Origin: Fragilaria crotonensis
Taxonomy: Eukaryota; Bacillariophyta; Fragilariophyceae; Fragilariales; Fragilariaceae
Assembly: GCA_022925895.1 (NCBI GenBank)
Contig: JAKSYS010000003.1
Location: forward strand, 248,001-312,000
Length of the DNA: 64,000 nucleotides
Direction of reading: 5' to 3'
Below are positions 41,888 to 52,282 of the stretch, in pieces. The notes under the pieces are model-generated. The model saw nothing but the letters and a program-made list of their open reading frames with translations. It did not search any database and was not told the origin of the DNA. How positions within the stretch are numbered: position 1 is the first letter of the stretch; each line of letters begins with the position of its first letter. The position numbers and the translations under genes were made by a program.

Positions 41888-42961
41888 TGTCGTCAAGAAC
41901 TAAAAAAGTGATGGGAAAGATTTGAGTGGTTCCTGCTGTGGAGAGACACGGTACATTCCAGTATTATACTACCGGTAGATTCCAGGTATCCTACTATATT
42001 ATAAATTAATTGTGTGCGTGTGTGAGTGCGTGCGTCCGTCTGTTACGGAGTATGACCACTCTGGGGTACTGGATCAAATGAATACTGTCTCATACTCGGA
42101 GCATAAATGTCATACATGCATACTGGAGTACTCCGTACGCGATGTCGGTAAGATTTGCATATACGTACATGCGTCAGTGCGTGCGTCTGTTACGGAGTAG
42201 GACCACTCTGGGGTACTGCACTACTTGCGTATAGTACTGAACTGTACAAACAGTACACACAACCGTGCACAACCCATACCGTACACGTATTCCAAAAGTC
42301 CGACCAATTGGGAGGTACCCACTAGTCATACATACATTTACCAGGTCTCTATGATACAGAACTCCATCGCCGGTAATTGTCTTCTACCGGCAGTAGAATA
42401 CAGGTAATAAGTACTACTACATTATATATGCGGTAGATTTCACGACAGTATTGGTAGTCATTTGATGAAGTAGTAGAGCAGAGCAGGACTATGTGGGGTG
42501 TCCTTTATCCGCGTCGTTGAGTCCTTCAGGCAAGCCCTCCATTTGTTTCATTTCCATCAGGGCCTTTCCGAAAACAATGTGAATTGCTGCGCCACAGAAA
42601 CTTAGAAAATGATGACACGTGACTTCGATGATCAGCGTCTCACGCACTATCACCATTCAGTATGAATACAACTGGTAGCTGATGGGTCTAGTTTGCAGCA
42701 AACACACAATCCGAGTAACCTACTTCAACTCCGAGAAGTCCATAATCAATTGCATTCTGGCTGCTGTAGTAGGACTTCTAATGCAATACTTGTTATGTTC
42801 CAATCACACCTTGAGGACACCTCGTCATCCAGAGCCACAAATTGGTGCCATGTCAAGATACAACGCTTTCCTTTTCTAATACTCCCAATACCACTTTACA
42901 ACTCATTGACTGCCCATCATTTTCTAAACAATTATTCCCAACATATTACGTTACAACACAA
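41888..42961. other. Intergenic region with GTAC and dispersed repeats
   Basis: It holds GTAC-rich sequence at 41940-42440, the (GT)n-headed dispersed repeat described separately, and from 42480 a plain stretch with short ORFs lacking family similarity. No gene supported. Confidence 0.45.
42010..42330. repeat. Dispersed repeat with (GT)n head, copy 1
   Basis: After a tgtgtgcgtgtgtg run, the 33-bp core tctgttacggagtatgacca..gggtactg occurs at 42039-42071, again (one change) at 42186-42218, and a third time at 63216-63248. Both loci also share a later ggta/gaacccactagt stretch (42314; 63467), so the similarity covers about 300 bp. Probably a small non-autonomous element or microsatellite-associated repeat. 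Confidence 0.6.
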
Positions 42962-43752
42962 TCAAGTGCTGGTCATCCATACCAGAGCCAAATAGACACC
43001 CAAGCCTTGGAAGAAAAGGGCGAGAACGGCAAACTGGACGCCAACACAGCGTGGGAAGCAGCACGGAATAAGCTTGTGACAAGCATGAGCGTCACTGCCT
43101 TCGACCGTTCTGGTTATCAAATCATCATAAATGTCATCTGCAAAAAGTGAAGAAGTGAAAGGAAAGCATTGAGAATTACAAATCTTGGCATTAATGTACA
43201 ATCTTCTTCGAAAAACTTACAGACTGAGAACGAACCGATAAAGACACCGTAATATAGTGTGACATACTGCAAGAGAGGATCGAAGACGAACCAGTCGAGA
43301 AAGATGAAAAGCAAAGTAAAGAGGGAGAATCCCAATGTGAGCCCTACCAGCATTCCGTTGGGCGAGAATCGCAAGGAGATCAACATGGCAATAACAAAGA
43401 TGCTGGCCGCGACCGTGGCGGCAACGCGATCTCCAGACAGTGTGACAAAGACGCCTCCCCAAAAGGCACCACCAACGTACCCGGCTGGGATGATAATGGC
43501 ACGGATGCCGCCGCGGTATTTGGTGACGCCTCCTTCGTTGTTGTAGACTTCAATCTTTTCAACTTTTCCGCCTGTCCACCAGCATGCAGTGGCGTGTCCC
43601 ATTTCATGAATAAACACGGCAATCAATTTCATGGGTTTGAGGAGCGGAGTTTTCCATAGTACCAAATTCACCAGGAAATAGCCGGCGAAGAGGCAGCAGA
43701 AAACGACTTCTTCATTTCCACAGCATGTGGACAGTTGCCAATCGACTCCCAT
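42962..43752 (-). CDS. M50B-like membrane metalloprotease homologue
   Basis: There are two exons: 43752-43221 and 43137-42962, with an 83-bp intron (gtaagt...ttgcag), giving 235 residues. The join gives SVYDIYDDLITRTVEGSDA, the conserved C-terminal part of this family. HEMGH at 49-53 is the zinc motif, inside a hydrophobic helix as in M50 enzymes. Further hydrophobic segments lie at about 16-34, 84-106, 110-126 and 131-165, and another at 218-232. M50B-like proteins are found across eukaryotes and fungi; they are predicted intramembrane proteases but few have been tested. No targeting peptide is visible. Confidence 0.82.
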
Positions 43753-44485
43753 AGCTCAATGATTGTGCGAGACAAGACAAAGTTGGAGTGCGACTCTATT
43801 GCAGCGATGCACGCGACTTCAGCCGGACGAATCTTCCTGTTCAGGCGTTCTAATTGTGGAGATCTGTTGACGATGATGCAACAGGAGTCCTCAAGGATCA
43901 AGGTGCCATGGATCCGAACTCCGAACTGAAACCGTTGCTGTACAGTAGGATTAGGGTTTCAATATTACTGCCTCATCTTGAGTTTGCCTGCTACTAAGCT
44001 ACTACTGGCGTACCAGACGCCTACTGTACTCTGTGTTTCTACTGGGAAAAGTCAAACCAAAACGAGTGCGCCATAATTTTGAACACATTTCCCATAGGTA
44101 GAAATGAAGTACGTACAGAGCAGTACAATACAAGTCGTACCCCACGTTTCCGAAACGGCGCGACCGATTCGAGAGCATGCTTTGCCCCTTGCCCATCACG
44201 AGGAGACGGGACAACCGTACTCGTAACTAGCGTGCACCATGAAATACACTGTAGAGGAGGACCATACACATTTTATGGCGCGGCTTAGTACCTTGGATTA
44301 CAGCGTAAACCGCCCATCATAGGATAGTCCGAAACATTCCTCCTCACACTTTCTGCGCAAGACGAACACCTGCCATTGATCGTTGGCAACAATCGTATCG
44401 TCAAACGAACCAAGAATTCATTCGCCTCGCGAATCATTCCCACCAGAGGCACCCCCCCGTTCGGTAGCATTCACGATTCCTTGCT
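43753..44485. other. Divergent intergenic region
   Basis: This is the shared upstream region of the M50-like gene and the cyclin gene. It has a tagtaggatta...tactg cluster and GTAC words at 43935-44130. No gene is supported, although short ORFs exist. Confidence 0.45.
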
Positions 44486-46077
44486 ATGCAACGCACGCCC
44501 TTGGACCGAACAGAGGAGGTATCCAATCGTCGACAATCTCGTAGATTGCAAAATGCACGACGCCCAAGTTCCGCGCCAGTCCTGCCCCATGCCGATGAAC
44601 CCGCAAGCTCTCCGCCCGCCGCGAGAAAGGCCACAAAACGGCGGTCGACTGCTCTCCAGGACATTACCAACACCAACCCCAGAAAGCAAGCTGATGCCTC
44701 GTCGCCATCAGACGATTCAGTTCATTCGGCAAAAAGAAACAAGCGAATTAAAGAGACAACTGCAGTAACCCCCATGACGACGACAGGGAAGGAAAAATCG
44801 ATCTTTCCCTGTCATGTTGTTTCGTTGCACCTGCCCTCACAACCACCTATCCCCGAAGCGATCCCACTCCCTGCTGGAGTTGTAAACCTGTATCCTCGTG
44901 ACGACCTCAAACTGTGCACCTGCGACGAGAATCATTGTTCCAGTCGATCATTGTCGCATTCCTTCCTGCGTCACTACGGTCCCGAATACTATAAGTCCCT
45001 TCGTGAATGGGAAGAGACTTGTTTTGGATGCCCAGGAACAAGTGGGAACAGCAACGCGTCGTCGTCGTCATCATCGTCGGCATCGCTGCCGTCCTCACAA
45101 GGGGACGAAAATTCATCGCATCGGGAAACTCCACCCCGACGCGTGAATTATGTGTTTCGAAGTGCTGGAGATGATGGACAACAGTCGTTGGCGTCGAGCG
45201 TTTCGTCGCAAGCGCTGTTGCACCAACCCCACTTGACGGAGAAAATGCGAGAAGTCTTGGTTGATTGGATGATTGAATTATCGGAAGAATATCATTTGAG
45301 TTCCAAAACACTGCATTTGACGATCGCCCTCCTGAATCGAGCTTTGGAACGTGGGAAGGACGACGACGAAGGCGATGGAGTAATGCCTTTTGTAGTAGGA
45401 CGAGACATGTTTCAATGTCTTGGATGGTAAGTCGGCACTTCACTCTCGAGATTCAATGAACGGGTTCCTATTTCCAAGCGCTTGATTTCTTACTTTTATG
45501 ACTCTCTGTCGCATCCAGTGCTTGCATGTGGATGGCCAGTAAGATTGAGGAAGTCACCTCTCCTTCAGTTGAGGATTTTGTTTACATCTCCGCTGATTCA
45601 TACTCTAAACAAGAAATCACAGAGATGGAGCTTGCAGTCTGCGATGCCTTGCAATTCCGTCTCTACCAGGTGACTCCCCATGATTTTGTCGAAGAATTGC
45701 TGCGGGCCAGCAACGCGGACCGCCGACGCATCGGCTGTCCTGTGATGGAATCGGACGTGGAACGCTCTATGGTCGAATACCTCCTGGAACTCAGCCTCCT
45801 CTCCTTCTCGCTTTCGACGGCGTCTCCGCGCTTGGTGGCTGCCGCGGCCATGTACCTATCGCGCATCACGTTGGGACTGGATGGCTGGAGCCCCACGTTG
45901 GAACATGTCAGTGGCATGTGTCAATGGGACTTGGAGGATGTGGTCATGACGATTTACAAATACTATGCCACGTCGGAGGAGTCCAAGCTAACGAATGCGT
46001 TCCTGAAATACTCCAAGGCTTCTTACCATTGTGTCGCACTCAAAACTGTGCCGTGGGCTAATGCTCTTGGATTCTAG
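44486..46077 (+). CDS. Mitotic-type cyclin (A/B-like)
   Basis: There are two exons: 44486-45426 and 45519-46077, with a 92-bp intron (gtaagt...atccag), giving 499 residues. The splice creates CLGCACMWMASKIEE, the conserved cyclin-box sequence. The first box begins near residue 250 with EKMREVLVDWMIELSEEYHL. The second cyclin fold follows (about 400-480). Near the N-terminus RSTALQDITN resembles the destruction box of A/B cyclins, although the Arg-to-Leu spacing is one residue longer. A Ser-rich acidic region lies at about 190-220. It should pair with a CDK and be degraded by the APC/C at mitosis; subclass (A, B or diatom-specific) is not fixed. Confidence 0.88.
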
Positions 46078-46276
46078 AAAGGCTAGGGAAACGTAACGTC
46101 CCGGTTATATAAACTCGGCTAACGATCCTGCTAAGTGTAATGTGCACAGCACCTTGATCCCTTTATTGCAATACAGCTTTGCACCTACAGAGTCGTCTGC
46201 ATCTAGGTTCATGAAATATTCTTGTCCTGCTGTTCGCAAGCATGTAAATGAATGTCACTTAGTAGTACTTGTACAA

Positions 46277-47034
46277 TTATTTCCTCAATCGCAAGAGCAA
46301 ACTCTTGTTACCCTTGATCTTCTTCTGCAGTTGCAAGAGACCATAAAGCAAGGCCTCAGCAGTTGGTGGGCATCCAGGCACGTAGATATCAACCGGAACA
46401 ATTCTGTCGCATCCACGAACAACGGAGTACGAGTAATGATAATACCCACCTCCATTCGCACAAGATCCCATCGAAACGACCCAACGCGGTTCTGGCATCT
46501 GATCATAAACTTTACGCAAAGCTGGCGCCATCTTGTTGGTCAAAGTTCCGGCAACAATCATGACGTCAGACTGGCGAGGTGAGGCTCGAAACACCATGCC
46601 AAAACGCTCCATATCGTAACGGGAGGCGGCAGCATGCATCATTTCCACAGCGCAGCAGGCGAGGCCAAACGTCATGGGCCACAGCGAGCCCTTGCGTGCC
46701 CAATTGACAAGATCATCCACGCGGGAGATCGCGTATTCGACATTGTCGGCAACTGGAACACCAGCACCACCAGTGAAAATTTCTTCGACATTATCCAGCT
46801 TGCCCAACTTCGAACGCAAGAAGGAAATTGTGAGCACAGAAGGAACTCGAGGCAGCTAAATTAATCGCACGACGATGACACTACGAATCGCCAGTGTCCG
46901 TTCTCTGTTTTCTTTCTTTCACTTACAGCCGAGGTCTCAGAGGAAGCCTTTCCTGCCATGGTGCGCTTCACAGCAGCCGTTGTGAGGCTATTGCGAATGA
47001 ACGCAGTCTTGTTCAAACCTGTTCGAAGCATCAT
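46277..47034 (-). CDS. NDUFS7: Complex I 20-kDa subunit (PSST/NuoB), nuclear encoded
   Basis: There are two exons: 47034-46927 and 46855-46277, with a 71-bp intron (gtaagt...atttag), giving 228 residues. Exon 1 encodes a basic mitochondrial presequence ([20 protein letters not shown]). The body is NuoB/PSST: the ligands of cluster N2 are C103/C104 in [12 protein letters not shown]168 in GSCANGGG and C198 in [11 protein letters not shown]. It carries electrons from N2 to ubiquinone in the matrix arm of complex I. The stop lies 199 bp from the cyclin's stop (convergent). The upstream side is shared with the alpha/beta hydrolase gene, 286 bp from ATG to ATG. Confidence 0.95.
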
Positions 47035-47320
47035 CGTTCTCGTACGAAACCGTTTGTGCGCATGCCGACGTGAAGAATGTTGGGTTTGGTGATTCACAAA
47101 CCAGCGTGTGTCTGTGTTGAATGGAGTACGGAATCCTAGAGACTTCAAGAACTTGAAATCTGTCTGTGTCTGGATCTTTACTGGCGGCGTGCGGCGAGTG
47201 TGACGGAGACACAGAGGACAGAGGTGACAGGGCAAAAGGGTGACAGATGGAACAAATTGCGAGGCCACCCCAACAATATCGTACATGATATGAAAGCAAC
47301 GTTTGGTCACTGCTTTTAGC

Positions 47321-48478
47321 ATGGCGACGCATCGATTACATTTCCTTACATTCTTGGTGCTTCTAGACGTCCTTCTCCTCATTAGTGGTTATGCTGTAAC
47401 TCAGGCATGCAGTATTGAATCGAAAAGTTGGGACTTTCAGGGTCACTTTATTGGTTATGAAGTCGCCAACCCAAAGCAATCGTCGGAAGAACCCATTCTC
47501 TTGTTGAATGGCTTCGGTGTTGGTTCCTTTCATCAGCATCGCCTTATTCCAGAGATATTAGCGCATGACGAAAACCGAGTCATCTATGGAATGGATTATT
47601 TAGGTCAAGGACGATCATGGCCTGTCAACTGTGACGATGGCAATTCAGAAAGTGAAAGAGGTCTGATTTACTCAGCCGACTTGTGGGTGGAACAAATAAT
47701 TTGCTTTGTTGAAGAAATTGTACTCTCAAAAGGAATGCAAGGAAAGGTTCATTTGGTTGGAAACAGCGTTGGGGGTCATCTTGCGGCTGTAGTCGCCTCA
47801 CGTCGACCTGATTTGGTCGCATCAGTGTCACTTCTGAATCCAACGCCAGTTTGGGGCCTTAACTTGCCGGGTTGGTCCGGGAAACTTCCACCGCCTCTTA
47901 TCCCAAGAAAGATTGGGCGCATTCTCTTTGATTTTATTAGAGATCTCGGTACCATTGAAAAATATCTTGAGGCAGCGTATGCTAATCGTGACGCCTTCGG
48001 TAAAGAACTTATGGACCAAATTCGAGGGTGCACCGAGGGCAAGGGCGGACATGCGGCCTTCTCTTCTATCCTATGGTCACCCCCTGCATCCTACCAGGGA
48101 AACGCGAAGAATTTTTATCAGGTTCTATCGCAATTGCAGTGCGACGTCCTCCTGTTATTTGGTCAGGATGATCCCTGGTGCAAACCAGCCTTTGCAAAGC
48201 GCATGATTCAGTCCCTGACAGGCCGGTCGACGACTAATGCGTGCTGCCGATACCTTCAACTCTCGAATGTCGGACATTGTCCTAATCATGAGGCGCCTAA
48301 AGCGGTTGGGAAGGTGGTTGCGGCGTGGATTGGTGCCAGGGATCGCGCTACGATTTCGGTGGTAGACGGTGACCGTGAAGTCTTCCACGAGGAATGGGCA
48401 GATGTCCAAGTTCAGGAGCTGGCTGCACATGAAATCAAAGTCAGTTTGGTTGATAAACTGGCCGTTACCTTTGTTTAG
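47321..48478 (+). CDS. Alpha/beta hydrolase
   Basis: The protein has 385 residues from the ATG at 47321 (the frame opens 6 codons earlier with TTG). Residues 1-29 form a strong hydrophobic leader. The nucleophile elbow is GNSVGGH (S149), the acid D283 or D284 in FGQDDPWC, and the base H319 in NVGHCPNHEAP. The LLLNGFGVGSFH loop forms the oxyanion hole. MDYLGQGRSWP resembles plastid alpha/beta hydrolases related to pheophytinase. Substrate unknown (lipid or chlorophyll-type ester possible). It shares a short divergent promoter with NDUFS7. Confidence 0.85.
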   Translation: MATHRLHFLTFLVLLDVLLLISGYAVTQACSIESKSWDFQGHFIGYEVANPKQSSEEPILLLNGFGVGSFHQHRLIPEILAHDENRVIYGMDYLGQGRSWPVNCDDGNSESERGLIYSADLWVEQIICFVEEIVLSKGMQGKVHLVGNSVGGHLAAVVASRRPDLVASVSLLNPTPVWGLNLPGWSGKLPPPLIPRKIGRILFDFIRDLGTIEKYLEAAYANRDAFGKELMDQIRGCTEGKGGHAAFSSILWSPPASYQGNAKNFYQVLSQLQCDVLLLFGQDDPWCKPAFAKRMIQSLTGRSTTNACCRYLQLSNVGHCPNHEAPKAVGKVVAAWIGARDRATISVVDGDREVFHEEWADVQVQELAAHEIKVSLVDKLAVTFV

Positions 48479-48813
48479 AAGCCAGTTAGCGAATTCAAGT
48501 GCTCGGAGCTCGGAGTAGATTCTTGCTCTTGCTACTGTAGTTGCAGATGGTTCGCTGACATGGACTCATTCATGGGGCATTGGGCGCATGGGGCTTCGCG
48601 TTCGTTGCAGTGCACAATAGACAGTCCACAGTACTACACTATGGAAACCGTCACATACCGCATAGTCAGATAAGATTCACGCGTTATGTGGTCGTGTATT
48701 GTTCACTGACGTCAGAAAGATCTTCCATGGATATCTTACTGTACTAACTTAGCATCGTGTCAAATTACTTCAGGAGGCACAAAAAACAATTTGGTACTTG
48801 TACCGCCACGACG
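48479..48813. other. Intergenic region with CRE-like site
   Basis: This is the 5' region of the peroxiredoxin gene. Apart from the TGACGTCA site listed separately and some short repeats (tcggagctcggag), nothing is seen. Confidence 0.45.
48709..48716. promoter_or_regulatory. TGACGTCA palindrome (bZIP/CRE-like site)
   Basis: It is a perfect 8-bp CRE core, 98 bp upstream of the peroxiredoxin ATG. In Phaeodactylum related TGACGT/ACGTCA elements mediate CO2/cAMP control through bZIP factors; whether that holds here is inference. Confidence 0.35.
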
Positions 48814-49413
48814 ATGATTGCTCGTATCTTGTGTCTGTGCTTGCTTGTCTCCGTCGCAAGTGGATTCTTCCAAACATCAGCTCGCACCATGCCGTTTCTA
48901 TCAACAACGGCTCTTGCCGCTTCCGATGGCATTGCTGAGGTGAAAGTCGGTGACAAGATTCCTGAAGTAATGCTGACGGAGGGTCAAGCCGACTACGGCA
49001 AGCCCGAACAAATCAACCTGGCTGAGCTTATTGCTGGAAAGAAGGTGGCCATCTTCGCTGTTCCTGGAGCCTTCACTCCGGGCTGTTCAAAATCACATTT
49101 GCCATCCTTCATTACTGCCAAGGACGACCTCAAGGCGAAGGGCGTTGAGTTGATCATTTGTGTCGCCACCAACGATGCCTATGTGATGGAAGCCTGGGGC
49201 CGCACGTCTGGTGGTGCTGATGCGGGAATCCGATTCTTGTCGGACGGAACTGGCGAGCTCACCAAGGCGTTGGGCATGGTTATTGAAAATCCCGTGTTTA
49301 TGCGTTCCAAACGATACTCACTGATTGCCGACGATGGCGTTGTGACTCATTTCTTTTCGGCGGACGAAGAATCATCCAATACTTGGGCCCCAAATGTTCT
49401 CGCTGCACTATAG
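48814..49413 (+). CDS. Peroxiredoxin 5-type, plastid-targeted
   Basis: The protein has 199 residues from the ATG at 48814; the upstream frame starts only with GTG. MIARILCLCLLVSVASG|FF is a signal peptide plus ASAF-like plastid motif. The redoxin core has KVGDKIPEVML and PGAFTPGCSKSHLP with peroxidatic Cys C91. VIENPVFMRSKRYSLI and a HFFSADEE tail follow. It reduces H2O2 and organic peroxides with thioredoxin or glutaredoxin. Resolving Cys: none obvious besides C115, so it may be a 1-Cys or glutaredoxin-dependent form. Confidence 0.88.
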   Translation: MIARILCLCLLVSVASGFFQTSARTMPFLSTTALAASDGIAEVKVGDKIPEVMLTEGQADYGKPEQINLAELIAGKKVAIFAVPGAFTPGCSKSHLPSFITAKDDLKAKGVELIICVATNDAYVMEAWGRTSGGADAGIRFLSDGTGELTKALGMVIENPVFMRSKRYSLIADDGVVTHFFSADEESSNTWAPNVLAAL

Positions 49414-49720
49414 GCTATTGATAATAATCGTTCAGCTAGATATTATCGCTGTGTTACTCTCGTTTTCGGTGGTAGAATTATTTTGAGGGTTATGCGTGGA
49501 TTTGTGCCGTGACCTGATGGCGTTCGAGTAACTGGATTCATTCGACTGCATGCAAATTACAATTTGCAAGACACCAAAGATACCAGTAGTACAGTAGTAT
49601 ACACAGAATCCTGTCTGGTGTAAATTCAGGATTCGAAACCAGTCACGTCGCCATCACTCGTATAACCTCAGACTCGCATTTGATTACTCTTCTTGAACAT
49701 TCAATCGAATTTCACCAGTC
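49414..49720. other. Intergenic region
   Basis: It has a short GTAC/AGTA cluster near 49584-49602 (accagtagtacagtagtat). Nothing else seen. Confidence 0.4.
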
Positions 49721-51367
49721 ATGTCCGCAGTGTTTGATCTCTGGCTTGCATCAATTGGCGTGGAGGCTTCCAAAGTACAAATCAAGGCAGAGGACGGTGG
49801 AGAATGCGGCTTGTTTGCCACACACGATATCTTCCCCGGAGAACGCATCATCCACCTGCCCTCGACGGCGCTGTTGACTGACGAGTGGTTACGAACTCAA
49901 GGATTGAGATCCTTGGAAACAATTCACAATGATACCATTGAGCTGACTAGAGAGCAGCTTGTTGTCGGCATGATCGAGGAATTGCGTCAACTCCTGAATG
50001 ACGATAACGGGACGTCGATGGTGCACATGGTGTCGCGTAGCATGCAATACGATTGGAGGAAGGACGATGCAGTCAGCCTCTATCTGATAGCTGCCCGAAA
50101 ACTTGCTCAAGAGCAGGTAGAGCCTTCTGTTATAGTGCAATCGTCATCATTGCACACTGATGAATCGCAGGCAGCACCCATTCTGGTTTGCGATGTTGTC
50201 CCAGTCGCCTCGGAGGGATTTGAGAGTGAACAGGAAGATCACGAAAAAGTTGGTGGGCAGGACGAGCCCGATAAAGCAGACGATGAAGTGGCATCGTCTC
50301 GTTCGTTTGTCCCCTACGTGGCAATGGTTCCAGAAAGTTTTCCAACGAGTCCACTTTACTTCCCCGATGATATTCTTGTCAGAATGGAAGGCACAAATTG
50401 CCATGAGTTCACGAAGCGCATGCTGTTGCAAATGGAAGCAGACTGGACGCAACTGAGTGCCATTCTTCGAGCATATTTAACAATGGATGATAAGCGGATT
50501 CCATCATCGGACGATTGCCTCTGGGATCCTGACGCCGATTTTGAGCAATACAAGTGGGCGCTATGTTGCATATATTCTAGATCGACAGACTTTCTCGTTC
50601 AAGAAGGGCATCAGCGAGTGATGGCGCCACTATTTGACATGATGAATCATGCTTTCGACAGCCACGTGACTCATGAAATGGACAGTAGAGGCAACATGTC
50701 AGTCTTTGCTGGATCCCACATTCAAGCTGGTTCAGAGATATTTCTGAATTATGGCAATTTTCCCAATGAAAAGCTGCTGCTAGTCTATGGATTTACCGTG
50801 CCTTCCAATCCATATGATGCTGTTCAAATATACGCTCCCATTCCGGCAGATTCCTCGTTCGCCTTGAAGGCACAGATCTTGAACACCAAGTATGGCATTG
50901 TTGATCCTGATGCTCCGCACACGCTTCGAAGAGATCAGTCAATCCCGGAGTCTCTTCTTTGTACGCTCCGTCTTATTGGTCTGCAGTCAGAAGACGAGGT
51001 GGTGTCAGCGTCGGAGGCAACCTTCAACACGTTTGATGGCGTCATCAGCGTTGAGAACGAGTGCGGAGCCTTAACGGCTCTTCGACAAGCTCTGCACACC
51101 ATGGCACGGCGGTTGGCGCTCAACTTGATTTCCGATGAAAATTTGAATGCTGCATCTGGCATCAAGGGCGCCACGACCGATGATGCGTCGCACTCGCATG
51201 ATGCGCATGTCGGAAGTGCGCGCAGCGAGTGGATTAGTAGAACGAACATAGAGCACTGCAAGATACTTTGCCAATCCGAATACCTTATTCTTCAGAGCGC
51301 CTTGCAGGAGCTCAATTCAAGACTGGAACAGCTGCAGGGGCCTGAATACGAAGTGCTATCGCAGTGA
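49721..51367 (+). CDS. SET-domain methyltransferase (RuBisCO LSMT/SETD3-like)
   Basis: The protein has 548 residues and is intron-free. The split SET domain starts with DGGECGLFATHDIFPGERI (about 25-44) and resumes after a long insert rich in acidic residues (about 140-200). APLFDMMNHAF (302-312, N309-H310) and EIFLNYGNFPNEKLLLVYGF with catalytic Y344 are the core AdoMet and lysine-site motifs. The C-terminal half is a helical substrate-binding domain as in LSMT. It likely methylates a protein Lys or His; the target is unknown. No plastid presequence is visible, so a cytosolic SETD3-type role is as likely as a plastid one. Confidence 0.87.
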   Translation: MSAVFDLWLASIGVEASKVQIKAEDGGECGLFATHDIFPGERIIHLPSTALLTDEWLRTQGLRSLETIHNDTIELTREQLVVGMIEELRQLLNDDNGTSMVHMVSRSMQYDWRKDDAVSLYLIAARKLAQEQVEPSVIVQSSSLHTDESQAAPILVCDVVPVASEGFESEQEDHEKVGGQDEPDKADDEVASSRSFVPYVAMVPESFPTSPLYFPDDILVRMEGTNCHEFTKRMLLQMEADWTQLSAILRAYLTMDDKRIPSSDDCLWDPDADFEQYKWALCCIYSRSTDFLVQEGHQRVMAPLFDMMNHAFDSHVTHEMDSRGNMSVFAGSHIQAGSEIFLNYGNFPNEKLLLVYGFTVPSNPYDAVQIYAPIPADSSFALKAQILNTKYGIVDPDAPHTLRRDQSIPESLLCTLRLIGLQSEDEVVSASEATFNTFDGVISVENECGALTALRQALHTMARRLALNLISDENLNAASGIKGATTDDASHSHDAHVGSARSEWISRTNIEHCKILCQSEYLILQSALQELNSRLEQLQGPEYEVLSQ

Positions 51368-52282
51368 TATCCACAGATAACGAAACTATACGGTTAGGCC
51401 GGTGGAGCACTACATGTCTCAGGAATCAATCTCGATATAGCTAGCTTCGTACCACGTCAGAGCATCAACGGCCACCCGACTCTAAGTTTTGTGCCTGCCC
51501 CCGTCGTTGGTTTCTCTTCCTTGAGAGAGGGTCCTAGCAAAGCTTTTGGATGTCGAAAGGTACTTATAACATACTGCTGACAACTTTGCTCGGTGTTCTC
51601 GTTAGATTCAAACTTCGAGGGGCCGGGGCTGAATTTTCAAATGCGATTATCGATAGAGCATCGTTCATTGGCAGTTCCCTTCGTGGCACCATCTTCAAAA
51701 GGACTGTGATGACCGGAACCAGTTTTGATGGGATGCGATTGTCGAGAACGCTGACTTTACCGCGCCTATATCGGAGGTCGGACGTGAGCGACCTAATTGA
51801 CGCAGCAATTGCATTGGGTGTTGCTGCTGTAGGCTAAGCCTACATTTGACCTTACTGACATCAGTTTGGGACATGTGATTGAATATCGCATTAGAAGTTA
51901 CGCATTTTACAGATGAAACATGAAACCAATCATCGATTTGCACCTACCATCAGCGAACGCAGGTAAAGCGATCTGACCCCAAGATTCGCCCACGCTGTGG
52001 GGTTGAAGGGATGTTTTGTTCGACGCGGAATACTGAAGAAAACCGTCGGAACATGCTTGGGCTACAAAGAGAGAAATTGTCTTGATCATCATTAAATAGC
52101 TAACTAACAAATAATCTGGCGAATTCGAGCATACGATTTAACAGAGGAAGCTCAGGTGTTTCAATCAGAATTCTGTTGCTGTCCGTGATTTTGATATAGG
52201 ATATAGGGTATCCAGCAGCACCTCAAACAAGCGAACCGAATTTCCGTTATTTGCTTGAGCAGTTGAGTATTTTGTTATCGCC
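51368..52282. other. Intergenic region with pentapeptide gene remnant
   Basis: 51.37-51.54 kb and 51.85-52.28 kb show no gene. The middle contains the pentapeptide remnant given separately. Two TATAGGATATAGGG-like repeats are at 52190-52210. Confidence 0.4.
51602..51837 (+). pseudogene. Thylakoid-lumen-type pentapeptide-repeat protein, truncated
   Basis: A short frame reads RFKLRGAGAEFSNAIIDRAS then FIGSSLRGTIF and TGTSFDG, the A(D/N)LxX pentapeptide solenoid seen in plastid lumen proteins. After TGTSFDG the reading continues only in the next frame (AIVENADFTAPISE), so one base has been gained or lost near 51733. An AG at the end of ctcgttag just upstream (51605) could be a splice acceptor, but no upstream exon with a start and targeting peptide was found. 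Probably a host gene fragment. Alternatively an exon of a gene I failed to assemble. Confidence 0.5.

Noticed and set aside
46561-46568. TGACGTCA inside the NDUFS7 coding region
   Set aside because: It encodes conserved residues of the protein and is therefore explained by coding constraint.
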